64,000 nucleotides of DNA from NCBI GenBank assembly GCA_963921425.1, contig OY992834.1:25495923-25559922 (forward strand), written 5' to 3'. The translations under genes were made by a program, and so were the position numbers. Below the pieces are notes generated by a model. That model saw only the letters and a program-made list of their open reading frames with translations. It made no database searches and was not told where the DNA came from. Position 1 is the stretch's first letter. Each line of letters starts with the position of its first letter. Positions 45,859 through 57,499 of this stretch are shown in pieces. This stretch comes from Dryas octopetala. Its lineage: Eukaryota; Streptophyta; Magnoliopsida; Rosales; Rosaceae.

Positions 45859-46611
45859 TCATTTAGCAAGGTCTTCAAGCAACATCTCCTCTATACTTTT
45901 CTGGTCGTCTAACATATAAAAATTCATTTTAAAAAGAGTAGAGACTGCCGTAAGAACTTCCATTTCGGCAGTCTGGTTGACCTTCTTGTTAGTCGTGACC
46001 CTTGTTGGTCGCCCATTTGCATCTGCTCCTTTGAAAATTAAGTAGCCCTTATTGTCATCGTAGTATTGGTCCTCTACGACTCCTGTCATGGCTTCATATT
46101 GCCTTCCTTCGGCGAGAACTACTTCAACTTGGTCACCATTCCAGAATATTAATGCTTGGTGCAGAGAGGATGGTACGCACGCGTGAATCCAGTCTCGACC
46201 GAGTAGCAGATTGTAGTTTGCCATAGATTCAACTACATAAAAAGCTGTAAGGTGTGATTTACTCCCCACAGTAAGCTCCATAAGCAAGACACCTTTTGCC
46301 TTCATTTTTTTCCCAGAAAAACTGGTGAGCACGAGGTCAGTGTTGAGAAGATCCACCTCTGTTTTGGGAAATTTTCTCATCAAACCAAAAGGAATAACAT
46401 TGACCGTAGCTCCACTATCTATCATAACCTTTGAGATTGGCACCCATTCCATATGTGCTGTGATGTACAGTGGTTTTAAATAACACGACATCTCTTCAGT
46501 TGACTTCTGGAAATATGCCCAGCCGGCCTTGGTTATGACCACATTGCCGATTACTTGAACAATCTCCTCTTCTGCTGGGATATCCACATCGTTGATCTTT
46601 ATTCCTAACAA
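45859..46611 (-). pseudogene. Tat B aspartic protease region
   Basis: An open stretch of 250 codons contains the active-site MIDSGATVNVIP and the flap-side YNLLLGRDWIH. A linker follows that in an intact element leads into reverse transcriptase. Protease cleaves the Gag-Pol polyprotein. The piece itself is intact, but the flanking frames are broken. Confidence 0.85.
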
Positions 46612-46639
46612 CCCTTCATCAACAAAATCCCCTTAAAGG

Positions 46640-49111
46640 AATCTTTTTTAGCCGGGTGAAGCCTCAAATTCTGTCGGCAAAGTACACACCACATTGCACC
46701 CAATTTCAGTCAAACTAGTTTCATCCTTGACTTTGAATTCCATCGAGCCAAAATTCCAAACCCTATTCTGTTTGGGTCTCTGTTTTTTCCTTTGGTCTTG
46801 TGCTAGGGGTATCTCAACTTTTAGCTTTAGTTTGAGGATATCCAACATATCTTTTGACGATATTTGCTTTTCTCCTTTATCCATGAGATTCTTCTTCACG
46901 ACTGATTCTAGTTCTCGACTACCCAATCTCTCCTTGCCTAAGATTCTTTTTGACTCTTGCTCCCCGAGTGGGAGCTTGCCTTGCTTGGTTAGAATCCATT
47001 TTGGCCTTGGCTATTTTGAGCTTTCATCTTCAAGTCTTACCCGCAAGCCCGCCGAAGTTGACTGTGCGATATGAACAGTTGGTTTAGACTCGATCTTTTT
47101 TTCTAAAGTCGAGTCCTCATTCTTCTTTATTGCCTTGAATGTAGCCAGTTCTCTTTGAAACCTTCTGAATTGAGTTTTAGTCATGGCTTCAATGGCCCTG
47201 TTCCTTCTTTGCTGATACCACCTATTATCTCTCGGCACAGGTGGTTTAAAAGTTATTGGTAGCGACTGCGGTTTAACTGGCTCTTCTTGGCGAGACCCCT
47301 GAGGTGAGTAATTGCGTTGCGCCCCATCAAACTTCAAACGCCTTCGCACACTTGACCTTTCTTGCGCCGTGGTCTTAGGTTGCCAGGTTTTGATCTCTTT
47401 TCTTTTCAAAAAGTTCTTCTCTGACGAAGACTGCCGAAACTCCTTCGCCGGAATTCTTTCTACTTGACTCGGCAATATCCTTTGCCGAGGTCTCTCTTCC
47501 TGTATCATCTGAGACTTTTTTTTTCTTCTTTTGGCGGTTCCTTTCTGATTCCAACAGCCTCCTTAAGGAACTCTTCAATACCAACCTTACACATGCATTT
47601 TATGCACAACACAGCCGGCCCTTTTGGCCGTGGAGGTACTTCACTCCTCTCAACTTGCCCCCCGAGTGTGATGAGGTCAATTGGGTGATTATTCACATGT
47701 TTTGGTGCTCCCAATGATACCATGTTTACTGACACTTCGCCAAAAGGCTTTGCATTGATTTTCATTTGTTGCTTGTCTTTTTGGGGAAATTTCAACTTGC
47801 TAGACTCAATCAGTTTCTGGACAATTTCTTTAAAGGTAATACAAGCTGCCATAGCGTGAGTCCACTTGGCATAGTACTTGCAAACTCCTTCTCAGCCAAG
47901 GCCACACGGCAGTTCATCCTAGCCTTTCTAAACCTTGCAATGTGCGCCGAAGCTGACTCTTTCTCCTTCTGGTACAGCGTCACAAGGTCGGCAACAGAAA
48001 CTTCCTCCTCATAATGATAGAATTGCTCGTGGAAGGCATCTTCTAACTCTCTCCATGTAGCTATAGTGTTTGGGCACAAAGCCATGAACCATTTAAACGC
48101 AGCCCCTGTCAAGGAAGTCACAAACATCCTCATCTTCAAAGGTTCATCTCGACCGTGTTTACCACACTGAGCCGTAAACTTAGCAATGTGCTCCACCAAG
48201 GTGACCCTATCGTCTTCGCAAGAGAAGACAGTGAAATCTGGTTGCTTGAAGTTCCTCAGATACTCGTAATTCAAAACCATGGCCGTGAATGGCAAAACAT
48301 ATGCCGGCCTTGGACACCTACCCTGATCTCCCATATAATCTTGAAAAAGATTTTCTACTGCGGCCATAGTGATAGGGTGGTCGTGGTTAGCATAATGCGC
48401 CGTATCTTCTTCGGCGTCTCTGAATGAAGCCCTCAGCACTATTCTTTGTCCTCTATTGTTTCCATTGTTGTTGCCATTACCATTACGGTTGTTTCTGGCG
48501 TGAGGCGCAATATATTGTTGCTGCTGATTGGGCAGAACAGGTTCTTGCTCTTGAGGGAGTAGTTGAAACACCGGCCTCAACTTATTTTCAATTTCTGGCG
48601 GTGGTATCGGTCCGCCGTGAGGTTGGGGTTGGTTATGACGGGCCAACCTCTGGTTCTAACCCTGTAAAACAGCGCGCAAGGTCTGGTTCATGCGTTCAAT
48701 GCTTGCGGCTAAGGTTTCCCCCATTCGATCGAAGTTTGGGGTCATGGTCGCAGTCATAGTGGAGATACTACCTTCTCTACTGGCTTGCATGACCTGCATT
48801 CTCTCTCACAGGCTTGCCTAAATACCGCCGAACGTTGCTTCCATCCTATTCATATTATTCTGCACACCTTGGATTTCAGACGTGATTCTCTGTGCATTCC
48901 GATCTTCGGCAGCCTGTACCACCGCTCAATTTTCACCTGCCCTAGCTATAGTAGGCGTCGCGGCTCGTTCTTGCTCGATCGTTATATCATTCATTGGGGC
49001 CATATCGTGTTCGGCCATTATCGCCGTGAGTTCCTCATAAGTTACTCCGCGCTGCTTGGCTTCTTTGAGAAAATCTTCGATCGTTTTGTGGAATGATTTA
49101 GTTATAGTCAT
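46640..49111 (-). pseudogene. Tat B gag
   Basis: The ATG at 49109-49111 directly abuts the primer binding site and opens MTITKSFHKTIEDFLKEAK. After stops, the capsid-type domain reads MRMFVTSLTGAAFKWFMAL and DAFHEQFYHYEEEVSVADL (48646-47870), the retrotransposon gag fold. The C-terminal part is Lys/Arg/Gln-rich and broken into several frames (47852-46640). No clear Cys knuckle (CCHC) was seen. Confidence 0.8.
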
Positions 49112-49126
49112 CCACCGGGCGTGCCA
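49112..49126 (-). other. Primer binding site of Tat B
   Basis: On minus, TGGCACGCCCGGTGG lies six bases inside the end of the LTR. A TGG start is what a tRNA CCA end would pair with. Confidence 0.7.
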
Positions 49127-49131
49127 AATTA

Positions 49132-50028
49132 TGTTACCTTCAAAAATTACGGCAGAGATTGCCAAGATAATTGGTTAGACCTCTGGTAGTCCTTTAAATA
49201 AACTTGCGGGCGTGCCACTGTCTTTCGACCTAGAAGCCGTGAATAGAATTTATAACTGAATTGATTGATATACTGCGCCGTGAACTAATCTCCTAACCAA
49301 ACAATTGTTCGGTGAGAAAGGACAAGAAACTCGCCTTGGTTATATCGCCTTGATCCTTAAGGACTTCTAATCACCTGGTGAGACTACAACAGTGTGCTCG
49401 AAAGTAAAGATGCGATGAATAGGTGCTTGAGTAATTGGATGTAATGAAAAATTATGAACTTTAATGTAAAAAGTATGGATGATCTAATTATCTTGAAAGC
49501 GAGTAACAATGGTAGTTTTAATGACAAATCTCATGATTAAAAGACATGACAAAACCAAAATTAAAAACAAAAGAAATCAATACTAAGAACAATGGGATCC
49601 TAGTAGAGCTAAAACAAAAAGAACAATTTGCTTGAGAGCTTGAAAGGATCGAAATGCTTGATCTGAGATTTGAGTTGAGTTGTGTTGAATGTGTTGGAGA
49701 GCCCCTTTTTTTTTCTAATGCTTTGCTTTATATAGTGATCAATCCCCTAGGGTTAAGAGACCCTTTCCTACTTGACTTTGGATTTCTATTTCTTTCTTGA
49801 TCTTTCCTTTCTTTCCACCCAAGTTACTGAATTCTTACCTTATTCAGAACTCTTTATATCTCAAAGACTCTCGGCGAGGCTGGACTTCTCTTAATTGATC
49901 TTTTAGACTTGGGCTTTGACTCTTAGGCTTGCTTGCATAAAAAACTTGGGCGGCATCCATTGGGCTTCATTAATAAGAGGATGGGCTTGGCCGTGGACTC
50001 GACCCAAAACCAAAATAGGGTGTAAACA
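49132..50028 (-). mobile_element. 5' LTR of Tat B
   Basis: Read on minus it starts TGTTTACACCC and ends GAAGGTAACA (897 bp), with TATATAAAG about 300 bp from its start. Primer site and gag follow at once. It does not resemble the LTR at 37214. Confidence 0.85.
49726..49734 (-). promoter_or_regulatory. LTR TATA box
   Basis: TATATAAAG on the minus strand. Confidence 0.6.
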
Positions 50029-52211
50029 CATACGATTAATCAAAAAAGTTGCAGTATGCAAAGCATCTACCCAATAAGATAATGGCATATTAGCATGAGC
50101 AAGATGAGTTAAAGTTGTATCCATATATAAGATGGCGTTGGTTTACGTTCAGCAACAACATTTTGTTCAGGATGGTGAGGACAAGTGATTTTGTAAAAAT
50201 GCCTTTTTTTTTCAAAATTGTTTGAAAGCGAGTACTTAAATATTCACCCCCTCCATCACTTTGCAGTTGTTTAATGGAGGAAGAAAAATAGTTGGAAATA
50301 TATTTAAGAAACACACGAAAAACATCATAAGCATCACTCTTTTTATGCAAAGGAAAATCCCAAGTATACTTAGTAAAATGATCAACAAAATTAATGAAAT
50401 AAAAATATCATTCTTTAGATAAAACTGAAGATGCCCATAAATCAAAATGTATTAATTCAAAAGGAAATTGAGCAACAAAATTCAAAGTACCAAAAGGTAA
50501 CTTGGTACATTTCCCTATGGGACAAGAGCCACAAAATGGCATATCCTTTATTAAAAATCCTAAACTAGAACTTAAAGAATTTAAAACTGCAGAAGAAGGA
50601 TATCCTAAACACTTATGCTAGTGATCTACATTAGCTTTATTGGATACAAAAGCCTTGAAATTAGAACTTGGAAGATGGATAGGATAAAGCCCATCTTTAC
50701 TCGAGCCTTGATAAAAGATCCTCCCCGAAATTTGATCCTTCACACAAAAAGGTTCAGGAGAAAAAATGAGATGACAATTATTATCTAAGAAATTAATGAA
50801 AAGAGAGTATATTAGCAAAAGCATGAGGGGAATATAAGAGATTAGAAAGAGAGTAAAATTTGGAATTATGAAAGAAATTGTGAGAACCAATTTTATGAAT
50901 ATCCAAACCTGAACCAGTAATCACACCACCAATAGCTTCTCCTTGAAAATCACTTGGATGTTGGAGATTATCAAGATTATGTGTTATATGAGCATTAGCC
51001 CTAGTATCCAACAACCATTGATGTGGATTATGTCCACCTTGTGCAGTAGCTGCCATTGCTGAGAGTTTACTGGTAGGAACTCTCCCTTCATAAGCATGAT
51101 TCATGCATTGATAACAATCAACGGAAAAATGACCAGTGTTGCCACAAATCTGACACTGAGGACGACCACTAGTATGTGAGGATACTGAGTTGGTGCCAGA
51201 AGTAGAGCCAGACGACGAACCCTATGAAGCAGGACCAAGAATAGAAGTATTGTGATTAGTAAAATTCCAATTGGATTTAACATCAAACATAACAAGTGTA
51301 GTTCGGCTGTGAGGATAATACTGGTTGGAAGGAGATCCTTGAGCAAATACTAGGGAAGATTCATGGACACGAGACCCTTGCTGTCTATTGAAGCCACGGC
51401 CAAAGGAATGGTTAGAAGAACCACCACGAGAAAAAACACCTCTGTCGCCACGGCCTCTTCCACGGCTAGCAGCCATTGCCTGTAGTTGTGGTTCAGGTTT
51501 ATGACTTAGAAGTCCTTGATTCTTATACCTCCTTTCAGCAGTTAAGATAAGAGTTTCAAGACCCTCAAGAGAGATTAGATCATCACGGGTCTGAGCAGAA
51601 CTAACAGCATTATCATATAATGGCCCAACTCCATCTATGATAATAGAAACAAACTCATTCTCAGGAACACGTTTTCCTGCTATAGATAGGAGATCAGAAA
51701 GATGGTTAGTTTTCTCAAAATATTCAGAAATAGAAGAATCACCTCGAGTAGTACGCATCAATTCATTGCGTAAAGCCAGAATCTGGTGCTGAGATTGCGA
51801 AGCATAATGATCTTCAAGAGATGTCCAAGTATTATGTGCACAAGTGCTTAGTGCAACACCTCCCAAAATAGGTTCAGAAAGAGAAGTATTAATGAAACTC
51901 AGAATAGTTTGATCCTTTTTTAACCAATCTTCAAACACTGGATTCACCACATCACCTTCAAGGAAAGCTGGCGGACAGACAGTCGATCCATCAACAAAAC
52001 TCCATAAACCCCTGCTCTTGATAAGTGGGGTAACCTGAGCATGCCAAGCTAAAAAATTGTGTTTGGTGAGCTTGATAGGAAAGGTAGGAAAAGCAGACTT
52101 TATGACTGTGGTTGTTGTCGTTGCCATATTTGTAGCAGTAGTGGCTACAAGTACAGGAAAAGTGTTGATTTGGCTAATAACTGGAGTTGGAGTTTCAGAG
52201 CAAGAAGACAT
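50029..52211 (-). pseudogene. Copia C gag and partial pol
   Basis: Gag starts MSSCSETPTPVISQINTFPV at 52211. The gag domain reads LTKHNFLAWHAQVTPLIKSR through LRNELMRTTRGDSSISEYF, then a Gly/Arg-rich stretch. The nucleocapsid knuckle CQICGNTGHFSVDC fits CX2CX4HX4C. Protease has WLLDTRANAHITHN, with Arg in place of the Gly of DTGA. The integrase core keeps KQLQSDGGGEYLST. A stop near 51222 and later frameshifts kill it. Confidence 0.85.
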
Positions 52212-52295
52212 ATTTGTGTGGAAAAGATATTTAACGTGAGAAAAGAAAGATTGCAAGAAAGGAAAGAAAACTGGAGCTTAGTCGTGTGACGTTAA

Positions 52296-52308
52296 GGCTC
52301 TGATACCA
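52296..52308 (-). other. Primer binding site of copia C
   Basis: On minus, TGGTATCAGAGCC, the standard plant copia initiator-Met tRNA site. Confidence 0.9.
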
Positions 52309-52408
52309 TGTAACAATTTTGGATTCCTCAGCATACTGAGGTTTCTGATGTGTATTGAATATATACTGTAAACTTGCAATAGTCCTATCTATAATACAAG
52401 ACATCATA
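52309..52408 (-). mobile_element. Part of the 5' LTR of copia C
   Basis: The plus sequence starts tgtaacaattttgg, the LTR end adjoining the primer site. It contains a small hairpin, cctcag/ctgagg. Copia D interrupts it at 52409; the rest probably continues from 55943. Confidence 0.65.
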
Positions 52409-52554
52409 TGTAAACTTGATATTCTCATTAACTTGATATTGAACAATAGTTACATATATATAGTGGAAAACCTGACCCTATACAACTAGGAAAACTTAAG
52501 GGACAAGAAATACAAATAATACAATATCAAAGAATATTCAAAATATCTTTAACA
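52409..52554 (-). repeat. 3' LTR of copia D
   Basis: On plus it runs from tgtaaacttgatattctc to atatctttaaca. The polypurine tract of the minus strand (GAGAGGGAG) is its neighbour at 52555-52563. Confidence 0.9.
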
Positions 52555-52559
52555 CTCCC

Positions 52560-55500
52560 TCTCAAACTTGATGGCCTTGGACGAACGAGTTTTCCACTTA
52601 GAAGAAGATGTCTAGTCTTAAAGAGGCCTTTGGTGAGAACATCAGCAGTCAGCTCAATGGAGGGAACAAACATGACCCAATGACTACCAAGAGCCACCTT
52701 CTCGCGCACAAAATGATAGTCAAGCTCAATATGAAGAGTACCGACATGGAACACCAGATTGGCAGCAAGATAGGTGGCATTTATGTTGTCACAATGTAAA
52801 ATAGTGGTGAGAGTGAGACGAACACCAATCTCGTGTAAAAGAAAGCCTAACCAGACTGTTTCCGCACAAGCATAAGCAAGAGAACGATATTCAGATTCGG
52901 AACTAGAACGAGAGACGGTTGGTTGTTTCTTGGAACACCATGAGAGAAAATTGAGGCCCAAAAATATGAGGTAACCCGTGGTAGAACGACGGGTTGTGGG
53001 ACACCCAGCCCAATCGACATCCAAATAGGCATGTAGGGATGGGGAACTAGACAAGCGAGAGAGAAATAAACAAGTCAAGATAGCCTTTTAAGTACCTGAG
53101 GATCCGCTTGGTAGCGACAAGATGTGGCTGGCGTGGAGAACTCATAAACTGAGCCACATTATTAACATCAAAGGAGATGTTTGGACGAGTGAACGTTAAA
53201 TATTGAAGGCTACCAACAAGCTACTCCATTGGATTAGATAAAAATGAGCCATTTGAAACTGTAAGATGGGATTTGGCAGAGATAGGCGTGGCACAGGGCT
53301 TGTAGCCAACCATGTCAAACAGGTTAAGAAGGTCAAGCGTGTACTTGAGTTGATAAAGGTGCAGTCCTGTAGAATTGTGAGTGGCCTCCAAACTAAGAAA
53401 ATAACTCAAAGATCCCAAGTCATAATATCAAATTCAGAGCCCAAACGAGAAATAAAACGGGACAAGAGACCAACATCACTTCCAGTGAGCACAATATCAT
53501 CAACATACAATAAAAGAATAAAAACATGATTTTGCTGCCGATATATGAACAGGGAAGAATCAGCCTTGCTTTGATAGGACCATTCCAAAGTAGTAGCAAG
53601 ACTGAGAACAGTACTGATGGTAGCGGGCTTCACCACAGGACTAAAGGTCTCATCATAATCAAGGCCGGGCTGTTGATGAAAACCTTTAGCGACCAAGCGA
53701 GCCTTGTATTGCTCGACTGTGCCATCAAATTTTCTCTTGATCTGAAAGACCCACTTGCAACCAATGGGCTTGATAGAGGAAGTGGAAAGAACCGAGGACC
53801 AAGTTTTTTTGCGAAGCAAGGCATTGAACTCGATCATCACTCATAGCGGCATGCCAATCGGGTGTCTTAATGGCCTGAGAGAAGCAAGTGGGTTCAGTTG
53901 GAGAAGAAAGAGTCACTGCATGTGCCTGTATCAAAGGGTAACGAACAGTGCCGTCGGTAAGAATTTTGGATTGAACAATACCATCGTTACTCCGAGTCTG
54001 CATGGAATGAGAAGGCGCGGGTGGGACTTGTGGGAGCGAAACCGGAGAAGGGATCGGCGTGGGTAGTGGTGTGGGAGCTCGGTTGGTGATTGGGGCCGGA
54101 GGCGTGGAAAAAGCCTCCACATGTGGCTGCGGCAAAGGGTGAGCAATGATGTGAACTAGAGTAAGGTCCATCTCAATAGTAGGTGAGGTCGAGGAAGTAG
54201 GCTGAGAGGCAAAGGGAAACCGATGCTCAACAAAAATCACGTGACGAGATATATAAACCCGGTTTGTCTTAGAATCCAGACAACGATAACCCTTGTGCTG
54301 CAAACTGTAACCTACAAACACACACTTAAGAGAACGGTTCATCAATATGTTAGAAACATAGGCCCTCAAGTGCAGGTAACACGCACACCCAAAGACTTTA
54401 AGATAAGAAAAGACAGGGGAACATCGAAAGAGAAGAGAAGATGAACAATGCTAATTAAGAACCGAAGTGGGTAGCAAGTTGATAATATGGACTGCAGTTA
54501 AAGTAGCCTTAACCCATAAAGACAAAGGAGCATGCGACACAGACATAAGGATTCTAGTCATGGTGGCAATATGACGGTGCTTGCGTTCAGCAAGCCCGTT
54601 TTGTTAGGGAGTATGGGGACAAGAGACGCGATGTTGGATGCCCAAAGATTTACAAAAGTCAGAGAAAGCATGATTAATATATTCAGAACCACCATCACTT
54701 TGAAATATTTGACAGAAGAATTAAAAATATTTTTTATCATAGAAACAAAGGTTTGAAAGTAAGACGATACCTCCAATTTCTTTTACATGGGAAAAATCCA
54801 AGAATAGCGAGAGTAATCGTCAGTAAAAAGAACATAATAACGAAAACTAATAGTAGAGGCAATAGGGGACATCCATACATCAAAGTGAATGATATAAAAA
54901 GGAAAATGAGAAATCTTATTATTATTAGAAAAAGACAATTATTGAGATTTGCCTAAAGCACAAGACTCACAAAAGGAGCGTGCATTATTACAAGAGAAAC
55001 CTAAGAGGGAACCTAAATGCCTAAGCATTACGGAAGATGGATGACCAAAATGATGATGCCAATGGGAGGTGGAGCTAACGGCTGAAAGAGCTTGAGGAGA
55101 AGACGAATGAAGAGGATAAAGACCATCCTCACATCGACCTTGAAACAAAGGAAATCTGATTGTAACTCATTTATGTGATAACCATTAGGACAAAAAGTAA
55201 AACAGAATTGTCACGAGTAAACTTAGCTGCAGAAAGAAGGTTTTTACGAAGAGAAGGAACATGAAACACATTATTGAGATGAAAAGACTTAGAGCCTAAG
55301 GAGAGTGGAATGTTACCAATGTGGGCTATGTTTAATGAATCACCATTACGCAAGAGAACATTGTTTGAACCATTATAAGAAACCAGATTGGGCAATGGAT
55401 CGCTTGTCATGTGGTGCGTAGCACCAGTGTTCGGAATCCAGGGCATGTCCGGAAAATATGGTTGCGGAGAAGCATAGGTCACGCCACCAAAGGGAGCCGA

Positions 55501-55692
55501 AAAGGAGTCAGGAGGAGTTGCAGCAATAGGTTTGGAAGGAGCGGGTGAGAAGCCATCAATGTATCGCCAAAGATCGTGACCCACAAGAAAATGGCAGATC
55601 TGAGTAGACCAAAGCAAGTAGTTGGAGTCAGTGAGCTTTAAGAAAGAAGCAATATTCGGACCTTGAGGAGAGGAAGATTCATAAGTAGACAT
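52560..55692 (-). pseudogene. Copia D gag-pol, internally deleted
   Basis: It starts MSTYESSSPQGPNIASFLK with gag LTDSNYLLWSTQICHFL, then jumps within about 55 codons to the protease site WIPNTGATHHMT, where Asn replaces the catalytic Asp. Most of gag and its Cys knuckle are lost. The integrase zinc region reads HWHHHFGHPSS and CESCALGKS, and the core is decayed. Reverse transcriptase has GCKWVFQIKRKFDGTVEQYK and YVDDIVLTGSD, but TTLEWSYQSKADSSLF shows the palm segment between them deleted. RNase H reads AYLDVDWAGCPTTRRSTTGY and SSSESEYRSLAYACAE. Confidence 0.85.
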
Positions 55693-55783
55693 GGCGAGGG
55701 AAGAAAGGTGCGACTAAGGCTAGGGTGCGGCAAGAAAAGAAAAGAAAAGAATTAGGGTTAGGGTTTTTGTGTTTAAACTAGGA

Positions 55784-55796
55784 GGCTCTGATACCA
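55784..55796 (-). other. Primer binding site of copia D
   Basis: TGGTATCAGAGCC on minus, immediately inside the 5' LTR. Confidence 0.9.
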
Positions 55797-55942
55797 TGTA
55801 CACTTGGTATTCTCATTAACTTGATATTGAACAATAGTTACATATATATAGTGGAAAACCTGACCCTATACAACTAGGAAAACTTAAGGGACAAGAAATA
55901 CAAATAATACAATATCAAGGAATATCCGAAATATCTTTAACA
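55797..55942 (-). repeat. 5' LTR of copia D
   Basis: 146-bp counterpart of 52409-52554, bounded by tgtacacttgg and atatctttaaca on plus. Confidence 0.9.
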
Positions 55943-57068
55943 ATTTACATATCTGATAAACAATAAAACAGATTACATGATAACACTAGAAGACTATCCA
56001 AAAGAGTTTGACGTTGATCCAAAGTGTGATAATGATCCACAAGATAAAGGCTTAGCCTGAGAAAAAATTGAGTGGGCATGGGACTCCAACTGCGGAGAGG
56101 TATTAATTCGCAGAGAATAATTTATCAAATCAGTTGGAAATTTCTAATTGATAAGAAAATAGGCTACATAGTTCCACATACTTGGTTATTTTCATCGTAC
56201 ATTCTTCTTTTATTTACTTGATTTGTTTTCAATTGGCAATTGGCATAACCAGCAGTTTGTTTTGTGCATGAATCTATGGACAACATTACGCTCTTCTCAA
56301 TAATAATAGTCATGTCCTTTTTCTTGTTAGCCCCTATGGCTATCTTCATGGAAGGGGTGAAATTTACTCCAGCTGTTGTGAGTATGCTTTGAGAGCTAAA
56401 AGTTGCTACAATTTGTTTGTAATATATTATAATATGTTATTTTCTTGTTAGTGAAGCTAGGCTAATTATATTACGAGTCAGTGACTTAGTTGGAGCTTTA
56501 CTTAGATATCCCATGAGCTTCTTAAAGTTCGAATAGCGTGCTTCTAATGGAGACGTATGCTTTTGAAGAGAAAATTTGAGTTTTTTTTAGAGCTAACTGG
56601 AATTAGTTTATTGTGGGCATTTCTTGCTGCAGATGCGCGAGCATGCAAGCTGCTTGCAAATGCATCAGCTTGCTTGCTGCATTTTTCAATAAAAGATTTT
56701 GGTATATGCTTTCATGCAGATGCACTATCTGTTTGCTTGCATATGTAGATGTACAGTATATGATATTTTTTAATATCGTTTGAGTTTTTTTTTTTATTAT
56801 TATTGTTCCATGCAGATGCATATGTTATTATTGTTCCATGCAGATGCATATGATGCTCCTTGATGTTGCTTGAAGCATTTAAAAAGAAAAAAAAAATTAC
56901 GCGGTGAACAGTGCACCTGATGAACAGTGACGCATGAATCGTGCATGCATGTGAACAGTAGCGAGCTTTTTAAAATTTGGCCTAGAGCTTAAGTTTTGGG
57001 CCAGGGTATAGGTTTAATAATCTTTCTCATTTGGGCTACAATTTAAAGTATCGGTCCCTTCTTTTTTT
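55943..57068. other. Probable continuation of copia C LTR, then noncoding repeats
   Basis: The first few hundred bases may be the rest of the copia C LTR. 56620-56860 repeats gcagatgca/gcatgcaa motifs like those at 34480-34740. 56900-56960 has repeated gaacagt motifs. No gene is supported. Confidence 0.4.
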
Positions 57069-57373
57069 GGGGTCAACTTTGTCTATTCTTAGGTGATTGA
57101 GGGATTTTTTTTTTTTTTGGTGTTCTGCCTGAAAGTAGCTGTCATTCATTTACATTCATGTAATTCAAAAACTTGTTTATGCTAGATTTAAAAAAAAAAA
57201 AAAAAAACAACAACAACAACAGAACTTGTTTATTTTTTCCAAGAGTTGATTTTTCTTGGACTTTGTGTGTTAAATTTTTGAATTAGCATATTAAATTTAC
57301 ACATGCAATTAGGGGTTATCATTAAATCAGGTTGTCCCAAAATTATTGGGCTCGAGATGTGCTTGGGCTTAGG
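57069..57373 (+). repeat. Tandem repeat unit 1
   Basis: It shares with unit 2 (57500-58104) ggggtcaactt, agaaagtagctgtcattcatt-type sequence, aacttgtt...caagagtt and gcaattaggggttatcatta. This copy lacks the MITE present in unit 2. Confidence 0.8.
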
Positions 57374-57499
57374 AAAACAGAAGCAGAAAAAGAAGACAAA
57401 ACATAGAAAATGTTGAAAAACTCTTTCTCAAGAGGGCCTTTCATGAAAATAAAAGAAAAATCACTAGCTCATCCCCCATTTTTTTTCTCGAGTCCACAT

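Larger units (their letters stand above)
37214..50028 (-). mobile_element. Tat-type Ty3/gypsy composite B
   Basis: In minus orientation the order is 5' LTR (49132-50028), primer site, gag, protease, reverse transcriptase, RNase H, a second RNase H-like domain, integrase (stop at 42449), an antisense gene (39935-41992, plus strand) and an LTR ending CATCAACA at 37214. The order fits the plant Tat lineage. The outer LTRs are unlike each other and the flanking 5-mers (catac and gtata) do not match, so this is probably two Tat elements fused by recombination or deletion. Confidence 0.7.
50029..52308 (-). mobile_element. Ty1/copia element C, cut by Tat B
   Basis: In minus orientation it has an initiator-Met primer site (52296-52308), gag, protease and the first part of integrase. 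Coding stops abruptly at 50029 inside integrase, after TATFLINRM, where the Tat B LTR starts. The remaining integrase, reverse transcriptase, RNase H and 3' LTR are not found on the far side of B. Confidence 0.85.
52409..55942 (-). mobile_element. Ty1/copia element D with very short LTRs
   Basis: Two 146-bp LTRs (52409-52554 and 55797-55942) differ at five positions by hand count. The interior on minus has primer site, truncated gag, protease, integrase, partial reverse transcriptase and RNase H, then a polypurine tract. I found no clean target duplication (tcata before, attta after). It lies in the LTR region of copia C. Confidence 0.9.
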
